A DNA stretch of 64,000 nt from Firmicutes bacterium UBA4845 (lineage in GTDB: Bacteria; Bacillota; Clostridia; Tissierellales; Sedimentibacteraceae): NCBI GenBank assembly GCA_002399975.1, contig DHER01000028.1, positions 1-64,000 of the forward strand, given 5' to 3'. Every line of letters starts with the position of its first letter. The stretch's first letter is position 1. Shown piece by piece: positions 44,230 through 52,443 of this stretch. The notes under the pieces are model-generated. The model searched no databases and was not told the DNA's origin. It saw nothing but the letters and a program-made list of their open reading frames with translations. Position numbers and translations under genes: made by a program.

Positions 44230-44664
44230 ATGCCAAAGGTGCTATCGGTAAACATCAGTGAGAAAAAGGGCGTACCAAAGGAACCTATAGAAAAGGGATA
44301 TTTTAAAGTAAATTATGGGCTTGAGGGGGATTCCCATGCAGGCAACTGGCACAGGCAGGTAAGCCTTTTAGGTCAAGAAAGCATAGAGAAAATGCAGAAT
44401 ACGGGAGTTAAGGGATTATGTGCAGGAAAATTTGCAGAGAATCTTACAACGGAAGGAGTAACTCTTTATGAACTTCCTGTAGGCACAAAACTTAAAATAG
44501 GTGAAACTGAAATGCAAGTTACTCAAATAGGAAAAGAATGCCACAGCGGGTGTGCAATTAAAAAGCTTGTGGGAGACTGCGTAATGCCGCGAGAAGGGAT
44601 TTTCGCAAAAGTTTTAAAGCCGGGATTTATTAAATCCGGAGATAAAATAGAAATATTTAATTAA
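44230..44664 (+). CDS. MOSC domain protein
   Basis: 144-residue MOSC-domain protein, a fold found in molybdenum cofactor sulfurases and stand-alone proteins that handle sulfur for metal cofactors. It has GLEGDSHAGNWHRQVSLL and the conserved cysteine region GKECHSGC. I use ATG 44230, preceded 8 bases earlier by AAAGGAG, instead of the GTG at 44221 that overlaps that site. It ends the mogA-moaA-moaC unit and probably acts on the same cofactor. The exact reaction is unknown. Confidence 0.87.
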   Translation: MPKVLSVNISEKKGVPKEPIEKGYFKVNYGLEGDSHAGNWHRQVSLLGQESIEKMQNTGVKGLCAGKFAENLTTEGVTLYELPVGTKLKIGETEMQVTQIGKECHSGCAIKKLVGDCVMPREGIFAKVLKPGFIKSGDKIEIFN

Positions 44665-44756
44665 TTTACAATAATGTTAGTGTTAAAATGAATAAATACA
44701 TAAAAACAAACAACAATAATCAAGAAAAGATTTTATGAGAATAAGGAGAACAAAAA

Positions 44757-44948
44757 ATGAAAGCTACAGTTGATAGAGACGCATGTATTAGCTGCGGACT
44801 GTGTGAATCAGTTTGTCCCGATGTATTTAAGCTTGATGATGAAAGTATTTCGACAGTAATTCAGGACCCGGTTGCAGCTGAAAATGAAGATTGTGCAAAA
44901 GAAGCAGAAAGTGGTTGCCCTACAGATGCAATACATGTAGAAGAATAA
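44757..44948 (+). CDS. Mono-[4Fe-4S] ferredoxin
   Basis: 63-residue low-potential electron carrier. Cluster ligands are C10, C13, C16 and C54 (CISCGLC and the later CP). C20 and C46 are left over and probably form the disulfide known from the very similar Thermotoga maritima ferredoxin. AAGGAG precedes the ATG, and a terminator follows. It may serve a molybdenum or tungsten enzyme encoded elsewhere. Confidence 0.93.
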   Translation: MKATVDRDACISCGLCESVCPDVFKLDDESISTVIQDPVAAENEDCAKEAESGCPTDAIHVEE

Positions 44949-44953
44949 TTTCG

Positions 44954-44993
44954 AAAGGCTTTCTTTTTTATTTAAGAAGGAAAGTCTTTTTTG
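44954..44993 (+). terminator. Intrinsic terminator after ferredoxin
   Basis: AAAGGCTTTCTT and AAGGAAAGTCTTT pair with two G-U positions and end in TTTTTT. The next gene starts only 24 bases later. Confidence 0.75.
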
Positions 44994-45016
44994 AATTGGA
45001 GGAATGATGAATAATA

Positions 45017-46006
45017 ATGTATAAAAAAATAAATTCTAGCCCTGACATTTACATAATATATGTGCCGCTTCCTAATAATCCCCTTAAAGAATTAAATTGT
45101 TATGTTATAAAAACAAAGAATAAAAACTTAATAATAGATACTGGTTTTAATATGCCTGAGTGCTATGAAGCTCTTTCTAAAGGATTAAATGAGCTGAAGA
45201 TAGATATAGATAAAACTGATTTGTTCCTGACTCACCTTCATGCCGATCATACCGGACTGACGTCTTCCATAATGAAGGACGATTCAACCATATACATGAG
45301 CAAACCTGATTATGATTATATCGATCGGAACCTCAATGGAGAATATTGGGAAAGTATGGATGCAAGTTACTTGATGGAAGGCTTTGATGAAAATGAATTA
45401 AAGTCTGTAAGAAAAGTAAACCCGTCAAAAATTTTTAATATTAAAAAAATGTTTGATACTGTAATTGTTGAGGATAATTTTAAATTTAATATAGGAGAGT
45501 ATGAATTTACATGCATTTCCACTTGTGGGCACACACCGGGTCACATGTGCCTGTATATGGAGAATGAAAAAATACTGTTTTCAGGTGACCACATATTATT
45601 TGATATAACTCCCAACATAACAAGATGGAAAAATGTAAAAAATTCTTTAGCTGATTATTTGAATAGTTTAGAAAAAATAAAAAGGTTTGATATTAGCATT
45701 ACTTTGCCGGCTCATAGGGGAAATAAAAACAATGAAGATGTTTATGAAAGAATCGAACAGATTATTCATCACCATAGAGAACGCTTGGAGGAAACAGCTT
45801 ATATTGTTGCATCTAATTCCGGAATTAATGCATATGATGTGGCAGGCAAAATGAAGTGGTCTATGCACGGGAAGAGATGGGATGAAGCTCCGGTACAGCA
45901 AAAATGGTTCGCTGTTGGAGAAGCTTTGGCTCACTTAGATTATTTAGAATTAGAAAACAAAGTTTACAAAGAATTAAAAGATAATATATATCGTTATTAT
46001 GTATAG
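45017..46006 (+). CDS. Metallo-beta-lactamase superfamily hydrolase
   Basis: 329-residue protein with the metallo-beta-lactamase fold. The dinuclear metal site is H73-L-H75-A-D77-H78, followed by a His in CGHTPGHMCLY and Asp in FSGDHILF. A helical C-terminal region (about 235-329) is of the type seen in glyoxalase II-like and LACTB2-like members. The substrate is not predictable. ATG 45017 is the only start after an in-frame stop at 45008. GGAGG lies 14 bases upstream, and a six-codon frame (45004-45024) overlaps the start. Confidence 0.85.
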   Translation: MYKKINSSPDIYIIYVPLPNNPLKELNCYVIKTKNKNLIIDTGFNMPECYEALSKGLNELKIDIDKTDLFLTHLHADHTGLTSSIMKDDSTIYMSKPDYDYIDRNLNGEYWESMDASYLMEGFDENELKSVRKVNPSKIFNIKKMFDTVIVEDNFKFNIGEYEFTCISTCGHTPGHMCLYMENEKILFSGDHILFDITPNITRWKNVKNSLADYLNSLEKIKRFDISITLPAHRGNKNNEDVYERIEQIIHHHRERLEETAYIVASNSGINAYDVAGKMKWSMHGKRWDEAPVQQKWFAVGEALAHLDYLELENKVYKELKDNIYRYYV

Positions 46007-46055
46007 AATTATTCGATTGATTAAATGCACAGTAAATTAGCAGAGTAGGTTTAAT

Positions 46056-46883
46056 ATGGAAAAATATGAAGAAGTAGAAAGAAGTATATCAAAAAAATTT
46101 AGAAAAACTATATGGTCAAAGTTTATATCAGCCGTAAAGGAGTATGAATTAATTAAAGAGGGAGATAAAATAGCTGTATGTATTTCAGGAGGTAAGGATT
46201 CTACACTGATGGCGAAATGTATTCAGCAGCTTCAAAAATATAGCGAAGTAAACTTTGAAGCGGAATATTTGGTAATGGATCCAGGATACAGTGAAACTAA
46301 CAGGCAGATTATAGTTGACAATTGCAGGTTATTAAATATACCTATAAAAATATTCGACACACAAATATATGATATTGTGGCAGATGTGAAGGGAACGCCC
46401 TGTTACCTTTGTGCAAGAATGAGAAGGGGATATCTTTACAGGTATGCTCAGAATCTAGGTTGTAACAAAATTTCATTGGGCCATCATTTTGACGATGTAA
46501 TTGAAACAGTTCTTATGAGTACATTTTATGCTGGAGAATTCAAGACAATGATGCCAAAGCTTAGGAGCACTAAACACGAAGGCATGGAACTTATAAGGCC
46601 AATGTACAAGGCACATGAAGATGACATTATATCCTGGAAGAGATACAATGGCCTTCAGTTTATAAAGTGTGCATGCAGGCTAACCGAAAAATGTGTTACG
46701 GGAGATGAGCAAACCGGTTCAAAACGTCAGGAGATGAAAAATCTTATTAAAAAATTGAAAAAGGAAAATCCTCATATTGACGCAAATATTTTTAGAAGCA
46801 TTCATAATGTGAATTTAGATACAATTATTGGATACAAAAAAGATGGTAAAATGCACAATTTCTTAGACGACTACGCCAAGTGA
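46056..46883 (+). CDS. TtcA-family PP-loop ATPase (tRNA thiolation type)
   Basis: 275-residue PP-loop protein of the TtcA/TtuA group, which adenylate a target (usually a tRNA base) for sulfur insertion. The PP-loop is SGGKDS at 44-49. CYLCARMRRGYLY and a C-terminal CACRLTEKC provide the cysteines that bind an Fe-S cluster in TtcA. GHHFDDVIET is also typical. The substrate (cytidine-32 thiolation or another) is inferred from the family only. The ribosome binding site is weak (GTAGG). A terminator follows. Confidence 0.85.
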   Translation: MEKYEEVERSISKKFRKTIWSKFISAVKEYELIKEGDKIAVCISGGKDSTLMAKCIQQLQKYSEVNFEAEYLVMDPGYSETNRQIIVDNCRLLNIPIKIFDTQIYDIVADVKGTPCYLCARMRRGYLYRYAQNLGCNKISLGHHFDDVIETVLMSTFYAGEFKTMMPKLRSTKHEGMELIRPMYKAHEDDIISWKRYNGLQFIKCACRLTEKCVTGDEQTGSKRQEMKNLIKKLKKENPHIDANIFRSIHNVNLDTIIGYKKDGKMHNFLDDYAK

Positions 46884-46969
46884 TAATTTTAATAACACCT
46901 TAAATTATTTTATATTCAAATAATATACTTTTGATACATATGAGCATAAAATAGAGCTAACAAATATAC

Positions 46970-47012
46970 AAAAAAATCAGCTTATAATTTTCCAACCAAA
47001 GCTGATTTTTTT
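46970..47012 (+). terminator. Intrinsic terminator after the TtcA-family gene
   Basis: AAAAAATCAGCTT (46971-46983) and AAGCTGATTTTTT (46999-47011) are perfect complements around a 15-base loop and end in a T-run. Confidence 0.8.
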
Positions 47013-47085
47013 GATAAAAATAAATATTTTTGCAGTAATTTATAATTTAGCTGCGTTATAATAATTGTACGGAAGGAGGGGAGAT

Positions 47086-47646
47086 ATGGAACAGGAAAGC
47101 TTTCTTATAAAAAAGTCAATTGAAGGCAGCCAGGACGCCTTTGCTCAGTTAGTCAACATTTATAAAAAATATGTTTTTGCAATTATACTAAATTTTATTA
47201 AAGACTACGGAGAAGCGGAAAATGTGGCACAGGAAGTGTTCCTGCAAATCTATATCTCGCTTTCCACTTATAGTAATGACAACTTTAAGGGTTGGATAGG
47301 GAAAATAGCGGCAAATAAGTCCATAGACTGGATAAGGAGAAAAAAGGCAAAATTCTCTGAGGAAGCGGTTGAAAATACAACAAATTTAATAGACAGTGCA
47401 TCTTTTGTAAAAAACAATCCTGAAATGTCTTTGGTCAGCAAAGAAAGAAAGGAACTTCTTTCAAAAGTTATAAATAAAATGCCGGAAATCTACAGAATTG
47501 CTATAAAAAAGTTTTATTTTCAGGAAAAATCTTACGAAATGATTGCTGAAGAAGAAGAGGTAACTGTAAAAACCATAGCGTCAAGGCTTTACAGGGCAAA
47601 GATATTGTTAAGGGAGAAATGGAGGGAAGAAAATGAAACATTATGA
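47086..47646 (+). CDS. ECF-type RNA polymerase sigma factor
   Basis: 186-residue extracytoplasmic-function sigma factor (sigma-70 regions 2 and 4 only). Region 2 covers about 20-95 with DYGEAENVAQEVFLQIY and WIGKIAANKSIDWIRRKK, and region 4 about 125-180 with a helix-turn-helix ending TVKTIASRLYRAKILL. ATG 47086 follows GGAAGGAGGGG; an in-frame start at 47065 lies before that site and is rejected. Its stop overlaps the anti-sigma gene by 14 bases. I could not find its own promoter motif upstream. Confidence 0.92.
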   Translation: MEQESFLIKKSIEGSQDAFAQLVNIYKKYVFAIILNFIKDYGEAENVAQEVFLQIYISLSTYSNDNFKGWIGKIAANKSIDWIRRKKAKFSEEAVENTTNLIDSASFVKNNPEMSLVSKERKELLSKVINKMPEIYRIAIKKFYFQEKSYEMIAEEEEVTVKTIASRLYRAKILLREKWREENETL

Positions 47647-48115
47647 TTACATTGAGTGGCTGTTATATAAAAATGAAATGCTGTCAAAAGAAAAATCAGA
47701 AGAGATGAAAAAGCATTTATACAGTTGTGATGCATGTATGGAAATTTTTCTATCCCTGATTAATGAAAATGAAAAGGAAACTGCCGGGAAAATAATACCT
47801 TATGACTTTACTTTTAAGGTTTTAAATAATATTTCAAAAACAGATAAAAGTAAGTCAAAAGCTAAGCAGTCTAAAAAATCATTTTATTATCAATTTGGTT
47901 ATTATGCGGCAGTTGCGTCTGTTACTATAATTTTAACTCTCAGCGGGTTATATACTAATTTGGTGGATGCTGTGCCAAAACTTTTTAATTCCATGCAAGC
48001 AACGGAAGAAGATTCAAATATAATAGCCAATTTATCAAACAGTATTGTAGATTCAACATCAAGTTTTTTATTCAGCATTGAAAATAAAGATAGATATACA
48101 GGGAGGAATGAATAA
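47633..48115 (+). CDS. Zinc-finger anti-sigma factor, membrane-anchored
   Basis: 160-residue partner and probable inhibitor of the preceding sigma factor. The cytoplasmic zinc-binding anti-sigma domain has H28-x3-C32-x2-C35. One membrane helix lies at about 86-108, and a short extracytoplasmic tail of about 50 residues follows. Such proteins hold the sigma factor at the membrane until a signal leads to release. The gene starts inside the sigma gene and overlaps the next gene by one base, so all are co-translated. Confidence 0.88.
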   Translation: MKHYDYIEWLLYKNEMLSKEKSEEMKKHLYSCDACMEIFLSLINENEKETAGKIIPYDFTFKVLNNISKTDKSKSKAKQSKKSFYYQFGYYAAVASVTIILTLSGLYTNLVDAVPKLFNSMQATEEDSNIIANLSNSIVDSTSSFLFSIENKDRYTGRNE

Positions 48116-48903
48116 TGAGAGATAAAAGCAAATTTGTAGCATTTGTATTATCTGTGGTACCGGGCTTGGCGCACTTTTATATGGGATTGAAAGAAAGAGG
48201 TTTGATATTTTTTATATTGCTGGTTGTAGGTGTTATAGGCGGAATAGGTTTATCTATTTTGTCCGGGGGAGAATTTTTCCTGATACTGACAATTATAGGT
48301 TACCTTGTATTGTGGCTTATTGCACTGATAGATATGTTTTCCGCCTGGAGAAGTATTGAAATAAATCAGATGTATAATAATCCTGAAATGAATGGCGGAA
48401 TACCAGATAAAAAGCTGAATAGAAAGAGCACCGCCCTTGCATTGTCAGTTATGCCAGGAGCAGGACACATGTACCTGGGATATCAGAAAAAAGGTTTGAT
48501 TATAATGGGAACATTTTTGTTTTCCATATTTTTCATGGGATGGCTGGGAATATCAATGCTTTTGTTTCTGCTTCCTTTAATATGGTTTTACAGCTTCTTT
48601 GATGCAATGTATATAGCAGACGGTTCTCAGGATGAGATAAAAAATCAGGATTTTACTCTTCCCAACATAAAACCGGAATGGGTGGGATTTGCTTTAATAG
48701 GTATAGGAGTACTGGTTTTGTTAGAGAGAATAGTGATGCCCATGATTGATTACAAAATTAGAAATTATATACAAACAACTATAGTATCTTTGATCTTTAT
48801 TTCAGGTGGTATATTTATGCTTATGAAGAATAAAAAAAATGCGTCTGCTGATGCAGCAGCGGAAGAAGAGGAAGAGGAAGGTGAAGATACAGATGAAGAT
48901 TAA
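48115..48903 (+). CDS. Membrane protein with two TM2-like repeats and an acidic tail
   Basis: 262-residue integral membrane protein. Two homologous units are visible. The first starts VLSVVPGLAHFYMGLKERGL (residue 11) and the second ALSVMPGAGHMYLGYQKKGL (residue 109). Each is followed by an apolar hairpin and a DxF/FDAM segment, as in TM2-type domains. Two more helices and a poly-Glu/Asp tail (about 245-262) follow. No function is known. Its overlap with the anti-sigma gene indicates it belongs to the same stress response. Confidence 0.75.
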   Translation: MRDKSKFVAFVLSVVPGLAHFYMGLKERGLIFFILLVVGVIGGIGLSILSGGEFFLILTIIGYLVLWLIALIDMFSAWRSIEINQMYNNPEMNGGIPDKKLNRKSTALALSVMPGAGHMYLGYQKKGLIIMGTFLFSIFFMGWLGISMLLFLLPLIWFYSFFDAMYIADGSQDEIKNQDFTLPNIKPEWVGFALIGIGVLVLLERIVMPMIDYKIRNYIQTTIVSLIFISGGIFMLMKNKKNASADAAAEEEEEEGEDTDED

Positions 48904-49768
48904 ACGAGTTGGAACTATTTCAATGGGCATAGTTCTGATAGCATTCGGGTTGATTTTGTTTCTTTCACAGATTAATAAATTTTCCGCTTTTAACCTGGTG
49001 TTGAAAATATGGCCTATAATACTAATATTGCTGGGATTGGAATTATTGTGGTACAGATATTCCTCCAAGGACGAAGCTGTAGTGATTAAATATGACTGGT
49101 TCAGCATACTTTGCATATTTCTCGTATTGATTGTGAATATAGGAATATTTGCAATTAGAGAAAGCGGTTTAATGAACAGGATTGAAAGCAGCTTTCTGAC
49201 GACAACATATGATATGGATGCGTCGATAGACGAATACATGGTTGATGAAGGTATAAATAAAATAATTATTGATGATATAAATAATATGGTTATCAGATCA
49301 ACATCTGACAATAAAATAATCGGTATAGGCAAATTGAATGTTTATGCCACAAGCAAGGCAGAAGCAGATGAATTGACAAAATTGAACGGCATCAAGTATG
49401 AAAAATCCGGCAGCACATTGTACATTTACACGTCAGATAACAGAAAAGATGAAAATAATTATTCACATGTGAGAAATCTTGAAATATTTTTACCTGGAAA
49501 CATAGATGTTGAGGTAATGAACTGCCGTAATCTGGATTTGGTATTTGACGGATTTAAAAATAACTGGAATCTTGATGGAGTTAGCAACGTAAACATCCGG
49601 CTTGATAAAATTTCAAACGTTGCTGTAAAAGCCTTTGTAGAATCTTTAGATTATTTAAGCGGAAATGTTAAATGGTCATTTAATAAATTCGGAGAATATG
49701 TGAACGGAGACTCGTCCAATGTAATAAATATTTTCAATGGAAGTGTCGTAACAGTAAATGAAATGTAA
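48893..49768 (+). CDS. LiaF-like membrane protein with extracytoplasmic beta domain
   Basis: 291-residue protein: a DUF5668-like N-terminal pair of helices (about 8-25 and 33-53; GIVLIAFGLILFLSQ and IWPIILILLGLELLW), a third helix at about 69-88, then a beta-rich exported part. This layout is that of LiaF/toast-rack proteins that report envelope damage. I use ATG 48893, 10 bases after AGGAAGGTG; the frame extends upstream to 48839 but the extension is a highly basic out-of-frame reading of the previous gene's acidic tail. It overlaps that gene by 11 bases and is the last gene of the sigma operon. Confidence 0.75.
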   Translation: MKIKRVGTISMGIVLIAFGLILFLSQINKFSAFNLVLKIWPIILILLGLELLWYRYSSKDEAVVIKYDWFSILCIFLVLIVNIGIFAIRESGLMNRIESSFLTTTYDMDASIDEYMVDEGINKIIIDDINNMVIRSTSDNKIIGIGKLNVYATSKAEADELTKLNGIKYEKSGSTLYIYTSDNRKDENNYSHVRNLEIFLPGNIDVEVMNCRNLDLVFDGFKNNWNLDGVSNVNIRLDKISNVAVKAFVESLDYLSGNVKWSFNKFGEYVNGDSSNVINIFNGSVVTVNEM

Positions 49769-49803
49769 AATGTTAATTTCTATATAAAACTTTAGGAAAT
49801 AAT

Positions 49804-49837
49804 AAAAAAGCACATCAATGCCAGGTGTGCTTTTTTG
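49804..49837 (+). terminator. Intrinsic terminator after the sigma operon
   Basis: AAAAAAGCACATC and GGTGTGCTTTTTT pair around a 7-base loop and run into the T-tract. Confidence 0.8.
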
Positions 49838-49901
49838 TCCTGTTGGAGTATCTTAGAGTTCGCTTTACAGCGGCATACGGATTATGTTAAAAAAATATTA
49901 T

Positions 49902-49929
49902 TTGTTATTTTGAATAATAATGGTATAAT
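49902..49929 (+). promoter_or_regulatory. Sigma-A promoter before rsmB
   Basis: TTGTTA (49902-49907), a 16-base spacer and perfect TATAAT (49924-49929), about 50 bases before rsmB. Confidence 0.55.
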
Positions 49930-49981
49930 AAAAAAAGTTTTTATAGAAAATTCAGGTTGAAATTTGGATACAGAGGTTATT

Positions 49982-51316
49982 ATGGACAATAGTTACAGAA
50001 TACAGGCAATTGAAACACTCAAAAAAATATTCAGGGATAAATCTTATTCTAATATAGTAATAAACAAAGATATAAAGAATGTTGCAGATAAGTATTTGCT
50101 CCTCTTCAGGAAATCTGTCCTGGGTGTAGTCGAAAATTTAATATTTATTGACTGGATTATAAATGAGGTATCAACAACTAAGACGAAAAAAATGGAAACA
50201 GATGTTTTGATTGTGCTGAGACTGGCTGTTTATCAAATTTTTTTTCTGGATAAATCCAATAAGAATATTGTGGTGAATGAAAGCGTACAATATATTAAGG
50301 ACAAAGGAAATATAAAAGCGTCAAAATTTGTAAATGCGGTTTTAAGGAATATTTTGCGCAATGAAAGTAAGTTTTTTGATAAAATGAACAATCTGCCCTT
50401 TGATTATTATTTAAGCGTCAGGTATTCATATCCGAAGAAATTAATTGACAAATGGACATATCAGTTCGGGAAAAACAATATTGAGCAGGTACTTATGGCA
50501 AATAATGAGGAAGCCCCCTTGGAAATAAGAGTCAATATCTTGAAAATTACAAGAGACAATCTGATTTCAAGCCTTAATGAAAAAGGTATGAAAGCTCATA
50601 AATGCAGATTTGCATCCAGGGGAATAACACTTGATAATCCTGTGAATATTGAAAAAACTGAAGAGTATAAAAATGGTTTTTTTTCTGTTCAAAGCGAGAG
50701 TTCCATGCTTGCTGCGCAAATTTTAAATCCAAGAGAAGGCAGTTTTGTTATGGATGTATGTGCTGCTCCCGGAGGTAAATCTCTGAATGCAGCGGAAATC
50801 ATGAATAATAAAGGCAAAATATTAAGCAGGGATATTTATTCGGGGAAATTGCCTCTTATCCAACGGGAAACAGATAGGCTCGGTATTGTTATCGTAGATA
50901 CACAAGAGTACGATGCTTTAAAGTTGGATGTGGATTTAATAGGAAAGGCAGATTATTTAATAGTTGATGTCCCTTGTACAGGACTGGGAATAATCAGGCG
51001 CAAACCGGAAATTAAATATAAAAATATAGATGAGAGTTTAAGCAAATTAAGAAAAATTCAATATAAAATACTGGAGAATGCTTCAAAATATTTAAAACCT
51101 CATGGCGAATTGATTTATTCAACGTGTACCACAAATAAAGAGGAAAATATTGAACTCATTAATGAGTTCCTGAATGAAAACAAAAAGTTTACCTTCGGTG
51201 ATATAGGGGACGGTTTTAATGGGTGTTTCACAACTGCGAAAGACGGATATATTGAAATATACCCGCACATACATAACATGGACGGCTTTTTTATTGCGAA
51301 AATAAAAAGAGTGTGA
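49982..51316 (+). CDS. rsmB: 16S rRNA (cytosine-967-C5)-methyltransferase
   Basis: SAM-dependent rRNA methyltransferase (Sun/RsmB/Fmu), 444 residues, with an N-terminal NusB-like RNA-binding domain (about 1-130) and a C-terminal methyltransferase domain. The SAM motif is DVCAAPGGKSLNAAE, and the two catalytic cysteines lie in DVPCTGLGI and YSTCTTNKEEN. ATG 49982 follows AGAGG at a good distance; the TTG at 49964 is the alternative. It opens the rlmN-prpC-prkC-rsgA block, but the usual upstream fmt/def genes are not here. Confidence 0.93.
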   Translation: MDNSYRIQAIETLKKIFRDKSYSNIVINKDIKNVADKYLLLFRKSVLGVVENLIFIDWIINEVSTTKTKKMETDVLIVLRLAVYQIFFLDKSNKNIVVNESVQYIKDKGNIKASKFVNAVLRNILRNESKFFDKMNNLPFDYYLSVRYSYPKKLIDKWTYQFGKNNIEQVLMANNEEAPLEIRVNILKITRDNLISSLNEKGMKAHKCRFASRGITLDNPVNIEKTEEYKNGFFSVQSESSMLAAQILNPREGSFVMDVCAAPGGKSLNAAEIMNNKGKILSRDIYSGKLPLIQRETDRLGIVIVDTQEYDALKLDVDLIGKADYLIVDVPCTGLGIIRRKPEIKYKNIDESLSKLRKIQYKILENASKYLKPHGELIYSTCTTNKEENIELINEFLNENKKFTFGDIGDGFNGCFTTAKDGYIEIYPHIHNMDGFFIAKIKRV

Positions 51317-51406
51317 TATAATCTCATAAGTTTATCCAAATAAATGGTGAAGATTTAATTTGTGCAGCAAAATTTTCATCTATGGAATGACAAACAGAGG
51401 GCAATT

Positions 51407-52435
51407 ATGAAAAAAATTGATGATTTAAGCTTTGAAGATCTTGAGAGATCCATTGTTAAAATGGAAGAGCCTAAGTTTAAGGCAAAACAAATATTTGACT
51501 GGGTACATAGTAAGACTGTAGATGATTTTGACAGCATGACAAATATTTCAAAAAAAACCAGGGAATTTTTAAATAAAAATTTTGAATTCACAAATGCGTC
51601 AATAAAATTAAAGCTTGAATCTAAATTAGATGAAACAAAAAAATATGTTATTATGTTTGAAGACGGCAATGTGGTTGAAAGTGTATTTTTAAAATATAAA
51701 TTTGGGAATACCATGTGTGTTTCCTCAGAGATTGGCTGCAAAATGGGATGTGTTTTTTGTGCATCAACAAAAGGTGGCTGTATAAGAGGTTTGACGCCGG
51801 CTGAAATGCTGAAACAAATATACCTGATTCAGAAAGATATAGGAGAAAAAATATCTAATATTGTTATTATGGGTTCAGGTGAACCCCTTGACAATTACGA
51901 TAATGTATTGAAATTTATAAGACTTATAAACGATAAAAGAGGCCAGAATGTTTCAATGAGGAAAATTACCATTTCAACTTGCGGTATTGTACCAAAAATA
52001 TACAATCTTGCGGATGAAGGCATACCTATAACACTTGCTGTTTCTCTTCATGCACCGTCTCAGGAAAAAAGAGAACAAATTATTCCTGTTGCCAAGAAAT
52101 ATAAGCTTGTAGAACTTTTTAAGGCCTGTGACTATTATGTGGCAAAAACAGGCAGAAGGCTTACATTTGAATATATAATGATTAAAGGTTTCAATGATGG
52201 TCATGAAGATGCAATAATGCTTTCAGAATTGTTGAAAAACAAGCTTGCTAATGTCAATTTAATTCCGTGTAATTCCGTTAAGGAGTCAGGTATCAGGCCT
52301 TCGGAAGCCGCTGACATTGAAAGGTTTAAAAAAACGATGTCAGATAAAGGCATAAACACAACTGTTAGAAGGAAACTCGGCAGTGATATTAATGCCGCAT
52401 GTGGACAGCTTAGGAACAACTTTTTAAAAAAGTGA
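51407..52435 (+). CDS. rlmN: 23S rRNA/tRNA adenine-C2 methyltransferase RlmN
   Basis: Radical SAM enzyme that methylates A2503 of 23S rRNA and A37 of some tRNAs. In 342 residues the Fe-S ligands are C111, C115 and C118 (CKMGCVFC), and the methyl-carrying cysteine lies in NAACGQL near the C-terminus. I use ATG 51407, with AGAGGG upstream and a length typical of RlmN; the frame is open back to 51362. The stop overlaps the upstream side of prpC. Confidence 0.96.
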   Translation: MKKIDDLSFEDLERSIVKMEEPKFKAKQIFDWVHSKTVDDFDSMTNISKKTREFLNKNFEFTNASIKLKLESKLDETKKYVIMFEDGNVVESVFLKYKFGNTMCVSSEIGCKMGCVFCASTKGGCIRGLTPAEMLKQIYLIQKDIGEKISNIVIMGSGEPLDNYDNVLKFIRLINDKRGQNVSMRKITISTCGIVPKIYNLADEGIPITLAVSLHAPSQEKREQIIPVAKKYKLVELFKACDYYVAKTGRRLTFEYIMIKGFNDGHEDAIMLSELLKNKLANVNLIPCNSVKESGIRPSEAADIERFKKTMSDKGINTTVRRKLGSDINAACGQLRNNFLKK

Positions 52436-52443
52436 GGTGCCTT

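Noticed and set aside
48802..49332. 176-codon minus-strand frame opposite the LiaF-like gene
   Set aside because: Antisense shadow; no binding site and it covers the overlap of two convincing genes.
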